Notes under the pieces: model-generated | Told to the model about the DNA's origin: nothing | The model's input: only the letters and a program-made list of their open reading frames with translations | The model's database searches: none | Source of the DNA: Hyphomonadaceae bacterium | GTDB taxonomy: Bacteria; Pseudomonadota; Alphaproteobacteria; Caulobacterales; Aquidulcibacteraceae | Direction of reading: 5' to 3' | DNA: 34,672 nucleotides | Assembly: GCA_014378995.1 (NCBI GenBank) | Contig: JACMMP010000231.1 | Location: forward strand, 1 to 34,672 | Part shown: positions 1-8,223 of the stretch, piece after piece | Layout: every line of letters begins with the position of its first letter | How positions within the stretch are numbered: the first letter of the stretch is position 1 | Position numbers and translations under genes: made by a program

Positions 1-1653
1 AACATCGCCGTGCCCTATGCCGGAAAGAAGATCAATGTGATCGACACCCCCGGCCACGCCGATTTCGGCGGCGAGGTCGAGCGCATCCTCGGCATGGTCG
101 ATGGCTGCGTGCTGCTGGTGGACGCGTCCGAAGGCGTGATGCCGCAAACCAAGTTCGTGCTGTCGAAAGCGCTGAAGCGCGGGCTGAAGCCGATGGTGGT
201 GCTGAACAAGGTCGATCGCGCCAGCGCCGAGCCGGATAAGGCGCTGAACGAAATCTTCGAGCTCTTCCTCGCCCTCGGCGCCACGGATGAGCAAGCCGAT
301 TTCCCAATCCTCTACGCCTCCGGCAAGGAAGGTTGGGCGAAGACGGATATGGCCCACGCGCACACAGACCTCACGCCGCTGTTCGAACTGATCGTGCGGC
401 ACGTGCCCGATCCCGAACCGATCCAGCTCAAGAATCAGCCGTTCGCGTTCCTCGTCACCATGATCGATTCCGATCCCTTCCTCGGCCGCATGTTGACCGG
501 CCGCGTTGAAGCGGGACGTGTAAGAGTAGGCGAGCCGGTGAAGGCGCTCTCGCGCGAAGGCAAAGAGATCGAGCGCGGCCGCTTAACCAAGCTGCTCTCG
601 TTCCGCGGGCTGAAGCGCGTGCCGGTCGAATCCGCCGAAGCCGGCGACATCATCGCCATTGCGGGCCTCGTTGAAACTACGGTCGCCGACACGATCGGCT
701 CGCCCGAACTCACGACGCCGATCCCGTCGACACCAATCGATCCGCCGACCTTGGCGATCACGGTCTCGATCAACGATTCGCCCCTCGCCGGCCGCGCCGG
801 CGACAAGGTGCAAAGCCGCGTCATCCGCGCGCGTTTGCTGGCCGAAGCGGAATCCAACGTCGCCATTCGCGTCACCGAAACCGCCAACCGCGACGCCTAT
901 GAAGTCGCCGGCCGCGGCGAGCTGCAGCTTGGCGTGCTGGTGGAAACCATGCGCCGCGAAGGCTTTGAGCTTTCGCTTTCTCGTCCGAAGGTGCTGACGC
1001 GCAGCGAAAACGGCCAGACGCTGGAGCCAGTCGAAGAAGTCGTCATCGACGTGGACGATGAATATACCGGCGTCGTCATTGAAAAGATGAGCATCCGCAA
1101 AGCCGAGCTGCAAGACATGCGGCCCTCAGGCGGCGGCAAGACGCGTATGGTCATGTACGCACCCTCGCGCGGCATGGTCGGCTATCACGGCGAATTCCTC
1201 ACCGACACGCGTGGTTCGGGCGTGATGAACCGGCTCTTCCACGACTGGGCGCCGTGGAAAGGTGAAATCCCAGGCCGCCGCAACGGCGCGCTCGTCTCCA
1301 ACGACAAGGGCCAATCGACCGCTTTCGCGCTGTGGAATTTGGAAGATCGCGGCCAGATGTTCATCGCCGACGGCGAGGACGTCTATGAAGGCATGGTGAT
1401 TGGCGAGAACAGCCGCGGCGAAGATCTCGATGTGAACCCGCTGAAGGGCAAGAAACTCACCAACGTGCGCGCGTCCGGCAAAGATGAATCGATCCGCCTG
1501 ACCCCGCCACGCCGCCTGACGCTCGAGCAAGCCATGGCCTGGATCGAAGACGACGAACTCGTCGAAGTCACCCCAGCGGCGATCCGCCTCCGCAAAGCCC
1601 ACCTCGACCCGAACGAACGCAAGAAGGCCGCGCGGGCGCGGGAAGCGGGTTAA
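1..1653 (+). CDS. typA: Ribosome-associated GTPase TypA/BipA, 5' part cut off by the window edge
   Basis: A translational GTPase of the EF-G/LepA superfamily that binds ribosomes and acts in stress and low-temperature ribosome assembly (family knowledge). The frame is open from the first base, so the start lies outside the window. Comparison with the usual ~607 residues suggests that about 60 N-terminal residues are missing, including the P-loop and switch I. What remains shows the G3 motif DTPGHADFGGEVER, the G4 motif NKVD, the domain II/III region and the TypA-specific C-terminal part with MVGYHGEFLTDTRGSG and the stretch ending VRASGKDE. The protein ends in a basic tail, NERKKAARAREAG. The DNA for this tail is repeated about 645 bp downstream. 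It converges on the DUF1203 gene, with the two stop codons only 3 bp apart. Confidence 0.97.
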   Translation, partial: NIAVPYAGKKINVIDTPGHADFGGEVERILGMVDGCVLLVDASEGVMPQTKFVLSKALKRGLKPMVVLNKVDRASAEPDKALNEIFELFLALGATDEQADFPILYASGKEGWAKTDMAHAHTDLTPLFELIVRHVPDPEPIQLKNQPFAFLVTMIDSDPFLGRMLTGRVEAGRVRVGEPVKALSREGKEIERGRLTKLLSFRGLKRVPVESAEAGDIIAIAGLVETTVADTIGSPELTTPIPSTPIDPPTLAITVSINDSPLAGRAGDKVQSRVIRARLLAEAESNVAIRVTETANRDAYEVAGRGELQLGVLVETMRREGFELSLSRPKVLTRSENGQTLEPVEEVVIDVDDEYTGVVIEKMSIRKAELQDMRPSGGGKTRMVMYAPSRGMVGYHGEFLTDTRGSGVMNRLFHDWAPWKGEIPGRRNGALVSNDKGQSTAFALWNLEDRGQMFIADGEDVYEGMVIGENSRGEDLDVNPLKGKKLTNVRASGKDESIRLTPPRRLTLEQAMAWIEDDELVEVTPAAIRLRKAHLDPNERKKAARAREAG

Positions 1654-1660
1654 GCTTCAG
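1585..1660 (+). repeat. Direct repeat, copy 1: 3' end of typA plus convergent stop
   Basis: This 76-bp segment encodes the typA C-terminus and stop, and also the stop codon (TCA on this strand) of the convergent DUF1203 gene. It recurs at 2231-2305 with, by hand alignment, 7 mismatches and one 1-base gap. The last 22 bases, ending TTAAGCTTCAG, are identical in both copies. Confidence 0.85.
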
Positions 1661-2118
1661 GCGCGATCGACGCGGCATTGGAAGCACCCAAACTTGGAGC
1701 GAACGTGGACGTAAGCGATGCTTTCGTCCCGCAAAATTTCTGCCGCAGCTTGTGTAAGGTCCCGCCCCGGGACAATGCGCCCGGTCTCATATCGAATCCA
1801 ATCGTTCGCGTCGTACCCTCGCAGCGCGGCCGGATCCATGAACGCAAACCAAGCCGGCAAGGTCTCGCCGTCGTACCGCTCGCACGTGGTTTGGTGAAGA
1901 AAAATCGGCCCCGTTTCAGCGTACGGCTGCGGCGCGCCTTCGAAGGGCCGATAAGACAGCACCAGCTTGGCTTCGCCATCGGCGATGAGTCCGAGACAGT
2001 GCCGGCACGGATTGGCGCCGCCTTCTGATCGCGTAACCAAAGGCGGCTGGCCATTTGCGTCCGCACCGCCGCCGCGAAAATGTTCAAACTGGTCGGTGGG
2101 AATGCCCTGAACGCGCAT
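1657..2118 (-). CDS. DUF1203 family protein
   Basis: A 153-residue protein resembling the DUF1203 family: an N-terminal phenylalanine-rich start (PTDQFEHF), a central cysteine pair CRHC near a GEAKLVLSYRPF strand, then the family-typical PYAETGPIFLH segment and a C-terminal half with RYDGETLPAW and a YVHVRSKFGCFQCRVD ending. Function is unknown; there is no signal peptide or membrane segment, so it is probably cytoplasmic. The ATG is preceded at 7 bases by AAGGAG, a good ribosome binding site, which supports this start. It lies between two copies of the typA tail repeat, so it may have been inserted between typA and the small gene that follows. Confidence 0.8.
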   Translation of the reverse strand: MRVQGIPTDQFEHFRGGGADANGQPPLVTRSEGGANPCRHCLGLIADGEAKLVLSYRPFEGAPQPYAETGPIFLHQTTCERYDGETLPAWFAFMDPAALRGYDANDWIRYETGRIVPGRDLTQAAAEILRDESIAYVHVRSKFGCFQCRVDRA

Positions 2119-2230
2119 GCATTGTCTCCTTCACCATCAAGGAAACATATCGCGACAGTGCTGCGCTGGCCGCTTTCGGACGCGCCGGCGAAACGCGCTG
2201 GCGCTTGTCGCTATCCGAGTCAACCATCGT

Positions 2231-2305
2231 CGACTCCGCACAGCGCACCTCGCCCGAACAAACGCAAGAAGTCCGCTCGGGCGAGGGAAGCGGGTTAAGC
2301 TTCAG
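2231..2305 (+). repeat. Direct repeat, copy 2: displaced typA 3' end
   Basis: This copy corresponds to the typA tail at about 89% identity over 76 aligned positions. In one frame it still encodes NKRKKSARAREAG and stop, but a 1-base deletion breaks the frame upstream and no typA body precedes it. Its final bases supply the stop codon of the convergent small gene at 2302, just as copy 1 supplies the stop of the DUF1203 gene. Confidence 0.85.
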
Positions 2306-2634
2306 TGCGCCATCTCTTCTTGATCGAGACGCGGGGTCGAGCCGCCCCGCTTTTTGCCGCGACGCGGTTCGCCTACATCCTCGCCGCCGCCGGCGCGATG
2401 GGCAGCGTGCTGCAGCGCTGCTGAGAACCCAAGAGCGGCTTTGCCGACGCCCCGGCGCACATCGCCGGCGATGTGGCGGATTGCTGGGCTGCCCAGCGCG
2501 TCCTTGCCGAATTCCACCAATGTTTCAGCAATGATTGCAGCGCCGAGCGGGGTGTCGGCATAGCGGCGCAGGGCTTTGGGAATCTTCACACCGGCAATCC
2601 GCTTCGGCAGGCTACGGTATTTTTTCTTGGCCAT
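2302..2634 (-). CDS. Small basic hypothetical protein (110 aa)
   Basis: I do not recognise a named family. The protein starts with a lysine/arginine-rich stretch (MAKKKYRSLPKRIAGVKIPKALRR), continues with an alanine-rich, probably helical segment (DTPLGAAIIAETLVEFGKDAL) and ends in a low-complexity hydrophilic tail (GEPRRGKKRGG). There is no signal peptide. Translation support is good: AAGGAG lies 6 bases before the ATG. Its stop codon lies inside copy 2 of the typA tail repeat, so this gene was probably the original convergent neighbour of typA. The basic N-terminus could bind nucleic acid, but nothing seen proves that. Confidence 0.7.
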   Translation of the reverse strand: MAKKKYRSLPKRIAGVKIPKALRRYADTPLGAAIIAETLVEFGKDALGSPAIRHIAGDVRRGVGKAALGFSAALQHAAHRAGGGEDVGEPRRGKKRGGSTPRLDQEEMAH

Positions 2635-2703
2635 CTTTCTCTCCTTCGCGTTCTAGGAGAAAGCCGCCGCGCGCACTCGGTTCCTACTCAGTGTACGGAT
2701 TAA

Positions 2704-3144
2704 TCAGTTCGCTGCAGCCGGGGCCGGCACACGCACGCCGCGGCGCCATTGCTCGCGCTGCGCCGCCACTTGCGCATCGACGTCCGCCGCCTGCGGGCAG
2801 GTGTATTCGATCTCGCGCATCTGGTCCGAGCCCGTCACTTCCGTGCCGTAGCAGCCGATCGGTTGCAGCACTGCGTTCGCCGCTGCGCCCCACCATAAAA
2901 TGCCGAGCGAGCTGTCGTTAGCGTAAACGATCACGTTTTGCGCCAAAAGCTGGCCGAGCGGCTGGGGATCGCCGCGCATGACGAGAACCGTCTGATCGGT
3001 GTCGTGAAACCAAACCTGGAAGCGCTGATCGCCAACGAACACGTCCGCGTCAGGGATACCGGCATCGTAGCTCAAGGTGCGCTGCGCCGAGGCGCACGCC
3101 CCGAGCGCGAGCAGGGAAATCAGCAGCAGAGCGCCAGTCTTCAT
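2704..3144 (-). CDS. Small putative lipoprotein (146 aa)
   Basis: The protein starts with a classical lipoprotein signal peptide: MKTG, a hydrophobic stretch LLLISLLALG, then the lipobox LGAC with the acylated cysteine at about residue 17. The mature part is about 130 residues, with several aromatic residues (FQVWFHDTD, ILWWG) and two further cysteines (GCYGTE, YTCPQA) that could form a periplasmic disulfide. An in-frame ATG 192 bases upstream would add an arginine-rich stretch unlike a signal peptide. I prefer the inner ATG because of the signal and a GAGG 6-9 bases before it. Function is unknown; it is expected to be membrane-anchored in the envelope. Confidence 0.75.
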   Translation of the reverse strand: MKTGALLLISLLALGACASAQRTLSYDAGIPDADVFVGDQRFQVWFHDTDQTVLVMRGDPQPLGQLLAQNVIVYANDSSLGILWWGAAANAVLQPIGCYGTEVTGSDQMREIEYTCPQAADVDAQVAAQREQWRRGVRVPAPAAAN

Positions 3145-3409
3145 CGTGAACCTCGTTTCGCGGGAAATCCTCGCCGCCGAAGATGCGCCGCGCACGGCGG
3201 GTCCATGTCGAAACCGTGGCCGGCGCGTGTTTACCAATCGCAAGGCGCCGTTTCGGTTCAGCTTTCGCTCAGCACGCGTGGCGCACAGCCCGCCAACGCT
3301 TAACACGGCGCAATTCGCGTCACGGATGCGTGGCACGGCTCATGCTCTCCCACCCTGCGCATAAGGCGGGCCCATGGGGGAAACCGCCGTGAACTAAGGG
3401 CGCACCACC

Positions 3410-3808
3410 ATGGCTAACGCCATCGACCTCCATGTCGGCAAGCGGCTTCGCCGCCGTCGCCGGCTTTTGGGCCTCACCCAGCAGCAGCTGGCTGAGTCCA
3501 TTGGCATCCGCTTCCAGCAGATCCAAAAATACGAATGCGGCGCCAACCGCGTGACCGCGAGCCGTCTCTACGAACTCGCCGTCGCGCTGAACGTGCCGGT
3601 CAACTATTTCTTCGAAGGCCTGCAAGCCGCCGCCGACCCCGCAACGGGCGCGCCGGCCAACGACCGCGATCTGATCGCGGCCGATGTGCTCTCGCAGAAA
3701 GAAACGCTCGAACTGATCCGCGCTTATTACAAGCTCGGCGAACGTCCGCGCCGCCGCCTGCTCGATCTGGCGAAAGCGCTGCAAGACGAATCCACCGACG
3801 CGGCCTAA
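3410..3808 (+). CDS. XRE/Cro-type helix-turn-helix transcriptional regulator
   Basis: A cytoplasmic DNA-binding regulator of 132 residues. The HTH_3 domain spans about residues 8-62: LGLTQQQLAESIGIRFQQIQKYECGANRVTASRLYELAVAL, with the QQQLA helix and the FQQIQKYE recognition helix typical of this group. Alphaproteobacteria commonly carry this compact form with an NYFF motif after the HTH and a C-terminal helix (LIRAYYKLGERPRRRLLDLAKAL). There is no sensor domain, so the ligand, if any, is unknown. The gene stands alone, with 265 bp of apparently non-coding DNA upstream and a strong terminator downstream. The target is not evident from this window. Confidence 0.9.
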   Translation: MANAIDLHVGKRLRRRRRLLGLTQQQLAESIGIRFQQIQKYECGANRVTASRLYELAVALNVPVNYFFEGLQAAADPATGAPANDRDLIAADVLSQKETLELIRAYYKLGERPRRRLLDLAKALQDESTDAA

Positions 3809-3840
3809 AACGCCGCTCTCGGTCGAGGGCTACGGGGGGA

Positions 3841-3872
3841 ACGGGCTCGCTTCGGCGGGCCCGTCTTCGTTT
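3841..3872 (+). terminator. Rho-independent terminator after the XRE gene
   Basis: A 10-bp stem ACGGGCTCGC / GCGGGCCCGT (one G-U pair) closed by a TTCG tetraloop, with a C-G closing pair. It is followed by CTTCGTTT, a modest T-rich tail. It begins 32 bases after the XRE stop codon. Confidence 0.75.
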
Positions 3873-3949
3873 GGGCGGCAGGAAGTCCATCCAACACCGC
3901 GCAAAGCCCGCTATAGTGCGCCGATGATGACACGCAGATCGCACCGCTT

Positions 3950-4027
3950 CGGACCGCCGGCTTCCAGCCGGCATTCGGTGATCACGCTTGCTCAGGCCTG
4001 TGGATTCGGCTGGAAGCCGGCGGTCCG
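3950..4027. repeat. Palindromic REP-like element, copy A (hisN 5' side)
   Basis: Two perfect 21-bp inverted arms (outer sequence CGGACCGCCGGC, inner CTTCCAGCCG and its complement) separated by 36 bp. The element is 78 bp long and ends 3 bp before the ATG of the next gene. It shares the GGACCGCCGGC outer core and overall design with the copies at 28638 and 31934. Confidence 0.85.
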
Positions 4028-4030
4028 CTA

Positions 4031-4822
4031 ATGCTTCACGACCTCCCTCGCCTCCTAGCCTTCGCTGACACGCTCGCCAACGCTGCGCGCGCGGCGATCC
4101 TCCCCTTCTTCCGCGCGCCGCACGTGTGCGAAAACAAAGGCGGCGCGCGTTTCGATCCCGTTACCGAAGCCGATCAAGCCTCCGAACGCGCCATGCGCGC
4201 GCTGATCGAACGCGAATTTCCCGAGCACGACATCCTCGGGGAAGAATACGGCGGCACGCTCGCCACGAGCGGCTATCAATGGATCCTCGACCCGATTGAC
4301 GGCACCCGCGCCTTCATCGCCGGCCTGCCGACCTGGGGCGTGCTGATCGGGCTCTACCACGACGGCGCCCCGCTCATCGGGGTGATGGATCAACCCTATC
4401 TCGACGAGCGCTATCGCGGCTGGATGAGCGGCGCCAACGTCATCGCACGTGGCGAAACCAAGCCGCTCAAAACGCGCGCCTGCGCGACCTTGAGTGAAGC
4501 TATCCTCTCCACCACCGATCCGTACTTGTTCGTTGGCGACGAAACCGAGGCTTTCGCCAGCGCGCGCGCGGTGGCCAAGCTCACCCGCTTCGGCTGCGAC
4601 TGCTACGCCTATAGCATGCTCGCGAGCGGTCACATCGATTGCGTCATCGAGTCCGGCCTCAAGCCCTTCGACATCGCCGCGCTAATTCCAATCGTCACCG
4701 GCGCCGGCGGCGGCGTGCTGAGCTGGGCTGGCGGCGATGCGAGCAAGGGCGGACGCGTGCTAGCGTTTGGCGACGCGCGCCTGCGCGACCAAGCGCTGAT
4801 CCAGCTTCGCACGGTGCGCTAG
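4031..4822 (+). CDS. hisN: Histidinol-phosphatase, inositol monophosphatase family
   Basis: A Mg-dependent phosphomonoesterase of the IMPase superfamily, 263 residues. Metal-binding motifs are visible: FDPVTEADQASE near residues 41-52, GEEYG at 70-74, and the diagnostic WILDPIDGTRAFIAGLPTWG at 84-103. The last is the form seen in HisN-type enzymes, which hydrolyse histidinol phosphate to histidinol in histidine synthesis. A C-terminal motif, ESGLKPFDIAALIPIVTGAGG, completes the site. Other IMPase-family substrates (inositol phosphate, PAP) cannot be excluded. The start abuts a palindromic repeat and lacks an obvious ribosome binding site. The last four bases, CTAG, serve as overlapping TAG stops for this gene and the convergent kinase. 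Confidence 0.85.
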   Translation: MLHDLPRLLAFADTLANAARAAILPFFRAPHVCENKGGARFDPVTEADQASERAMRALIEREFPEHDILGEEYGGTLATSGYQWILDPIDGTRAFIAGLPTWGVLIGLYHDGAPLIGVMDQPYLDERYRGWMSGANVIARGETKPLKTRACATLSEAILSTTDPYLFVGDETEAFASARAVAKLTRFGCDCYAYSMLASGHIDCVIESGLKPFDIAALIPIVTGAGGGVLSWAGGDASKGGRVLAFGDARLRDQALIQLRTVR

Positions 4823-7800
4823 CGCTCCAGCATTTCCCGCACTTTGACGCCAAGCTCGGTGATTTCGAAAGGCTTTGTGAGCACTTCCATTCCCGGCTCC
4901 AGATGGCCATCGCCGATGGCCGCGTTTTCTGCGTAGCCGGTGATGAACAGCACTTTCATATCAGGCCGCGCAATACGCGCCGCATCGGCCACTTGCCGGC
5001 CGTTCATGCCGCCCGGCAAACCAACATCGGTGATCAGCAAATCGATGCGCATATCGGACCGAAGAATTTCAAGCCCAGTCGGGCCGTCCGGCGCGGTGGT
5101 GACCCGATAACCGGTTTCTGCGAGCACATCGCCGATCAGCATGCGAAGCGCTGCTTCATCGTCTATGACGAGAATGGTCTCGCCGTCGCCACTATCGACA
5201 ACAGGTTCGTCAACAGCCTCATCGGCGCCCTCCACGGCGCCGTGGTGACGCGGCAGGTAGAGCCGCATCGTTGTGCCTTTGCCGACCTCGGAAGTGATGC
5301 GGACTTGGCCGCCGGACTGGCGCACGAAACCATAAATCATCGACAAGCCCAAGCCAGTGCCTTGCCCGATCGGCTTTGTCGTGAAGAACGGATCGAACGC
5401 GCGCGTCTGCGTTTCGGGCGACATGCCGGTTCCCGTGTCGGTGACGCTGAGCGAGACGTAATGGCCAGGCGGCAGGTCGCGCACTTTAGCGGCGCGCTGA
5501 TCCAATGACCTGTTCGCCGTCTCGATCCTTATGCTTCCGCCATCCGGCGCCATCGCATCGCGGGCATTGATGCACAGGTTGAGCAGTGCGTTCTCCAGCT
5601 GCGAACGATCGACGCGGATCGCCCATAAGCCGTCCGCGCCAGCCACCTCCACCTCGACGCCCGGTCCGACCGTGCGCCGGATCAGATCCTCCATACCGGA
5701 GACGAGCGTATTTAAATCCGTTGAGGCGGGATCGAGCGTCTGCCGGCGCGAGAACGCGAGCAGGCGTTGCGTGAGGGCGGCAGCGCGTTGGGCGGCGTCG
5801 CGCGCCGCGCTGATGTAGCGTTCTGCGCCCGGCTTGCCGTCGGTCAATCTGCGTTCGATCAGAGACACGCTTGCGATGATCGCCGCCAAAAGATTATTGA
5901 AATCGTGCGCGATGCCGCCGGTTAAATGGCCGATGGCCTCCATCTTTTGCGCTTGGCGCAGAGCGTCTTGCGCGGCCGCGAGTTCGGTCTCGGCCTCCTT
6001 GATCGGCGTGACGTCGCGCGCGCTACAATATATTTTGCCGTCCACCGGAACCGCGACCCAAGACAGCCAACGCCACTCGCCGCTTTTGTGGCGATAGCGA
6101 TTCTCAAACCGCAAAACCGGGTCGCCGCGCTTGACGCGATCGAACGCGTTGTGGCTCGCCTGCACATCGTCGGGGTGAACAAAATTGATGTAGGGCGTCC
6201 GCGTCATGTGGTCGGTCGTCCACCCAAGAGCGGTGGTCCAGGCCGGATTGACGGTTTCAAACATGCCCTCCGGCGTCATCACAGAAAGCAAATCCGGGCT
6301 TACCTTCCAGGTGACGCCACGCTCGCGCGTGCGCTCCAACACCTGCCGCTCCAAATCGGCGTTGAGGCTGGCAAGCGCTTCAACGGCTTGCTTTTGGTCG
6401 TGTATGTCGGTGTTTGTGCCAATCCAGCGGAGCACCTCTCCGCCATCGCTCTTGATCGGCACGGCGCGCGCAATGTGCCAGCGATACTCTCCATCGGCGC
6501 GCCGAAGGCGGAATTCCATTTCGTAGGATTCGCCCGAGGAGAGGGCCTGCGCCCACCGGGCGCTTGCGAACGGGATGTCGTCAGGATGGACCATGCGCGC
6601 CCATCCCTGGCCGACGAGGCCGTCCCGCTCCAAGCCGCTATAAGCGTACACTTGCTCGTTGAACCAATCGAGCATGCCGTCCGGCGGCGAGGTCCACGCA
6701 TGGTTCGGCATGGCGCGGGCAAGTGTCCGGAAATTTTCCTCATTGGTCCGCAACTCGGCCTCGGCGCTCAAGCGCTCGATATGCGCCCAGGAGCGCTCGG
6801 TGACTTCTCTGAGCAGCGCGAGTTCGTTCTGGCTCCAAGCGCGCGGCTCGCGATTATGGATCGCCATCAACGCCGTCAGGCGCCCTTCCCTTATCAGCGG
6901 CATGCAGATGGTCGCCGCGATGCCGATACTTCTGAACGTCGCCGCTTCCTCAAGCGCCAGTTCGGCCAGACTGTCCTCAATGATCAACGGCCGGCCGGCG
7001 CCGAGATCAGCGACCGCGCGTTTGCCGAAGGCGGCGAGACTGTAGCGGCCCACGATGCTCTGCGACCCCGGCGCGCTCCAATCGCCGCGTATGGTGAAGC
7101 CATCCTGGTCTTCGTCCATATCGGCGTAGGCGCAGATCGATACGCCCAGATACTCGCCGACCATGCGGGTCGTGGTCGCCAGTATGGCATCGGCGTCTAG
7201 GCTCGTCGCAGTCTCGCGGCTGAGCGCATCGAGAAAGCGCAGGCGCGCCTCGCTTTCGCGCAGCGCGGCCGTGGCCCGATAGGCGTCCGTAACCTCATAC
7301 CCGCCAATAAATATGCCGCTGACTTTGCCTGCGTCATCGCGGATCGGCTCAAACAGGAAATCGATGTACTGGACGTCGGCGCTGCCGTGCAGGCGCAGCT
7401 CCATTCCTTTCATCACCACGGCGTCGCCGCTTGCGTAGACTTGGTCGAGAAGTTTCTGGTAGGCCTGATCCGAGAGGTCGGCGAAGACGTCGCGAAACTT
7501 GCGGCCAACAAAATTCGTCCGCTGAGATATTTTTACGTAGGCGTCGTTGACATATTCATACACATGCTCGGGGCCGCTCAGCACGGCGACGAACCCAGGC
7601 ATTTGCTGCAGCGATTGCCGCTGGCGTTCCTGCTCGGCCGCGGCCCGGCGATCGGCGAGCACGCGCTCGGTAGTCTCGATGACGATGGCGATCACGCCCA
7701 CTGGACGCCCGCTCTCGTCGAGCACCGGGGAATAGTCGAGGTTCATCCAAACCTGCTCTGGCCGGCCGTTGCGGTAGAGGGTGAGTTCTTGATCGGTGTA

Positions 7801-8169
7801 AGCCAGCGAGCCGCCGGCGAGGCCCACCTTCATGACATTGTCATTGAAGTCGGCGGCCTCGGGCCAACCTTCGCGGACATTGCTGCCGAGCAGCTTTGGA
7901 TGGCGTTTGCCGGCGAAGCTGGAATAGGCGTCGTTGTAGATCATCACGCCATCGACGCCCCACAGCATGACCATGGGGACGCGCGACTGGAGCATGAGCG
8001 AGGTCGCAGCCTTCAAGCTTCGCGGCCAGCCCGCGATCGGGCCGAGCGACGTCTTCGACCAGTCGAAAGAGCGGATCAGCGCCGCGGTTTCACTAGCGCC
8101 ACTTGGGAAAGCGGTTCTATCGAGAGGCGCAGACAATCTTGACACAGCGGACGTCCCCCATGACCGCAC
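4819..8169 (-). CDS. Multi-PAS/GAF hybrid sensor histidine kinase with receiver domain
   Basis: A 1116-residue hybrid kinase with no clear membrane segment, so probably a cytoplasmic sensor. Approximate order: PAS-like fold 55-170 (MLWGVDGVMIYNDAY), PAS 185-300, GAF 315-470 (MPLIREGRLTALMAIHN), PAS/PAC 475-595 (WFNEQVYAYSGL, WIGTNTDIHDQK), a short coiled coil, PAS 620-728, HisKA with phospho-acceptor His755 (HLTGGIAHDFNNLLA), HATPase with Asn868 in the N box and DTGTGM at 911-916, and a C-terminal receiver with Asp1048 (LLITDVGLPGGMNG). The blue-light LOV signature (NCRFLQ) is absent. The first codon chosen is GTG with only weak ribosome-binding support, so the start could differ by a few residues. 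It lies 54 bp downstream of aguB on the same strand and may be co-transcribed. Confidence 0.93.
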   Translation of the reverse strand: MRSWGTSAVSRLSAPLDRTAFPSGASETAALIRSFDWSKTSLGPIAGWPRSLKAATSLMLQSRVPMVMLWGVDGVMIYNDAYSSFAGKRHPKLLGSNVREGWPEAADFNDNVMKVGLAGGSLAYTDQELTLYRNGRPEQVWMNLDYSPVLDESGRPVGVIAIVIETTERVLADRRAAAEQERQRQSLQQMPGFVAVLSGPEHVYEYVNDAYVKISQRTNFVGRKFRDVFADLSDQAYQKLLDQVYASGDAVVMKGMELRLHGSADVQYIDFLFEPIRDDAGKVSGIFIGGYEVTDAYRATAALRESEARLRFLDALSRETATSLDADAILATTTRMVGEYLGVSICAYADMDEDQDGFTIRGDWSAPGSQSIVGRYSLAAFGKRAVADLGAGRPLIIEDSLAELALEEAATFRSIGIAATICMPLIREGRLTALMAIHNREPRAWSQNELALLREVTERSWAHIERLSAEAELRTNEENFRTLARAMPNHAWTSPPDGMLDWFNEQVYAYSGLERDGLVGQGWARMVHPDDIPFASARWAQALSSGESYEMEFRLRRADGEYRWHIARAVPIKSDGGEVLRWIGTNTDIHDQKQAVEALASLNADLERQVLERTRERGVTWKVSPDLLSVMTPEGMFETVNPAWTTALGWTTDHMTRTPYINFVHPDDVQASHNAFDRVKRGDPVLRFENRYRHKSGEWRWLSWVAVPVDGKIYCSARDVTPIKEAETELAAAQDALRQAQKMEAIGHLTGGIAHDFNNLLAAIIASVSLIERRLTDGKPGAERYISAARDAAQRAAALTQRLLAFSRRQTLDPASTDLNTLVSGMEDLIRRTVGPGVEVEVAGADGLWAIRVDRSQLENALLNLCINARDAMAPDGGSIRIETANRSLDQRAAKVRDLPPGHYVSLSVTDTGTGMSPETQTRAFDPFFTTKPIGQGTGLGLSMIYGFVRQSGGQVRITSEVGKGTTMRLYLPRHHGAVEGADEAVDEPVVDSGDGETILVIDDEAALRMLIGDVLAETGYRVTTAPDGPTGLEILRSDMRIDLLITDVGLPGGMNGRQVADAARIARPDMKVLFITGYAENAAIGDGHLEPGMEVLTKPFEITELGVKVREMLER

Positions 8170-8223
8170 ACGGCCCCGCAGCCCGGCGAACGCATCGAAA
8201 AGGCGAAAGTTCCCGCCGCCGCG

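Noticed and set aside
2055-2534. Plus-strand open frame across the DUF1203 upstream region and the 110-aa gene
   Set aside because: It overlaps two better-supported minus-strand genes, each with a strong ribosome binding site, and shows only low-complexity arginine-rich sequence.
3145-3336. N-terminal extension of the small lipoprotein
   Set aside because: The extra 64 residues are arginine-rich and unlike a signal sequence. The inner ATG gives a perfect lipobox signal peptide.
4819-4822. CTAG shared by two convergent stop codons as a possible special signal
   Set aside because: Overlapping convergent stops are common in compact genomes, and CTAG is simply two TAG codons read from opposite strands.
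5926-7200. A 424-codon open frame on the plus strand opposite the histidine kinase
   Set aside because: The minus strand encodes clear PAS and GAF domains here. The plus frame is histidine- and arginine-rich with no recognisable domain, as expected for an antisense shadow in GC-rich DNA.
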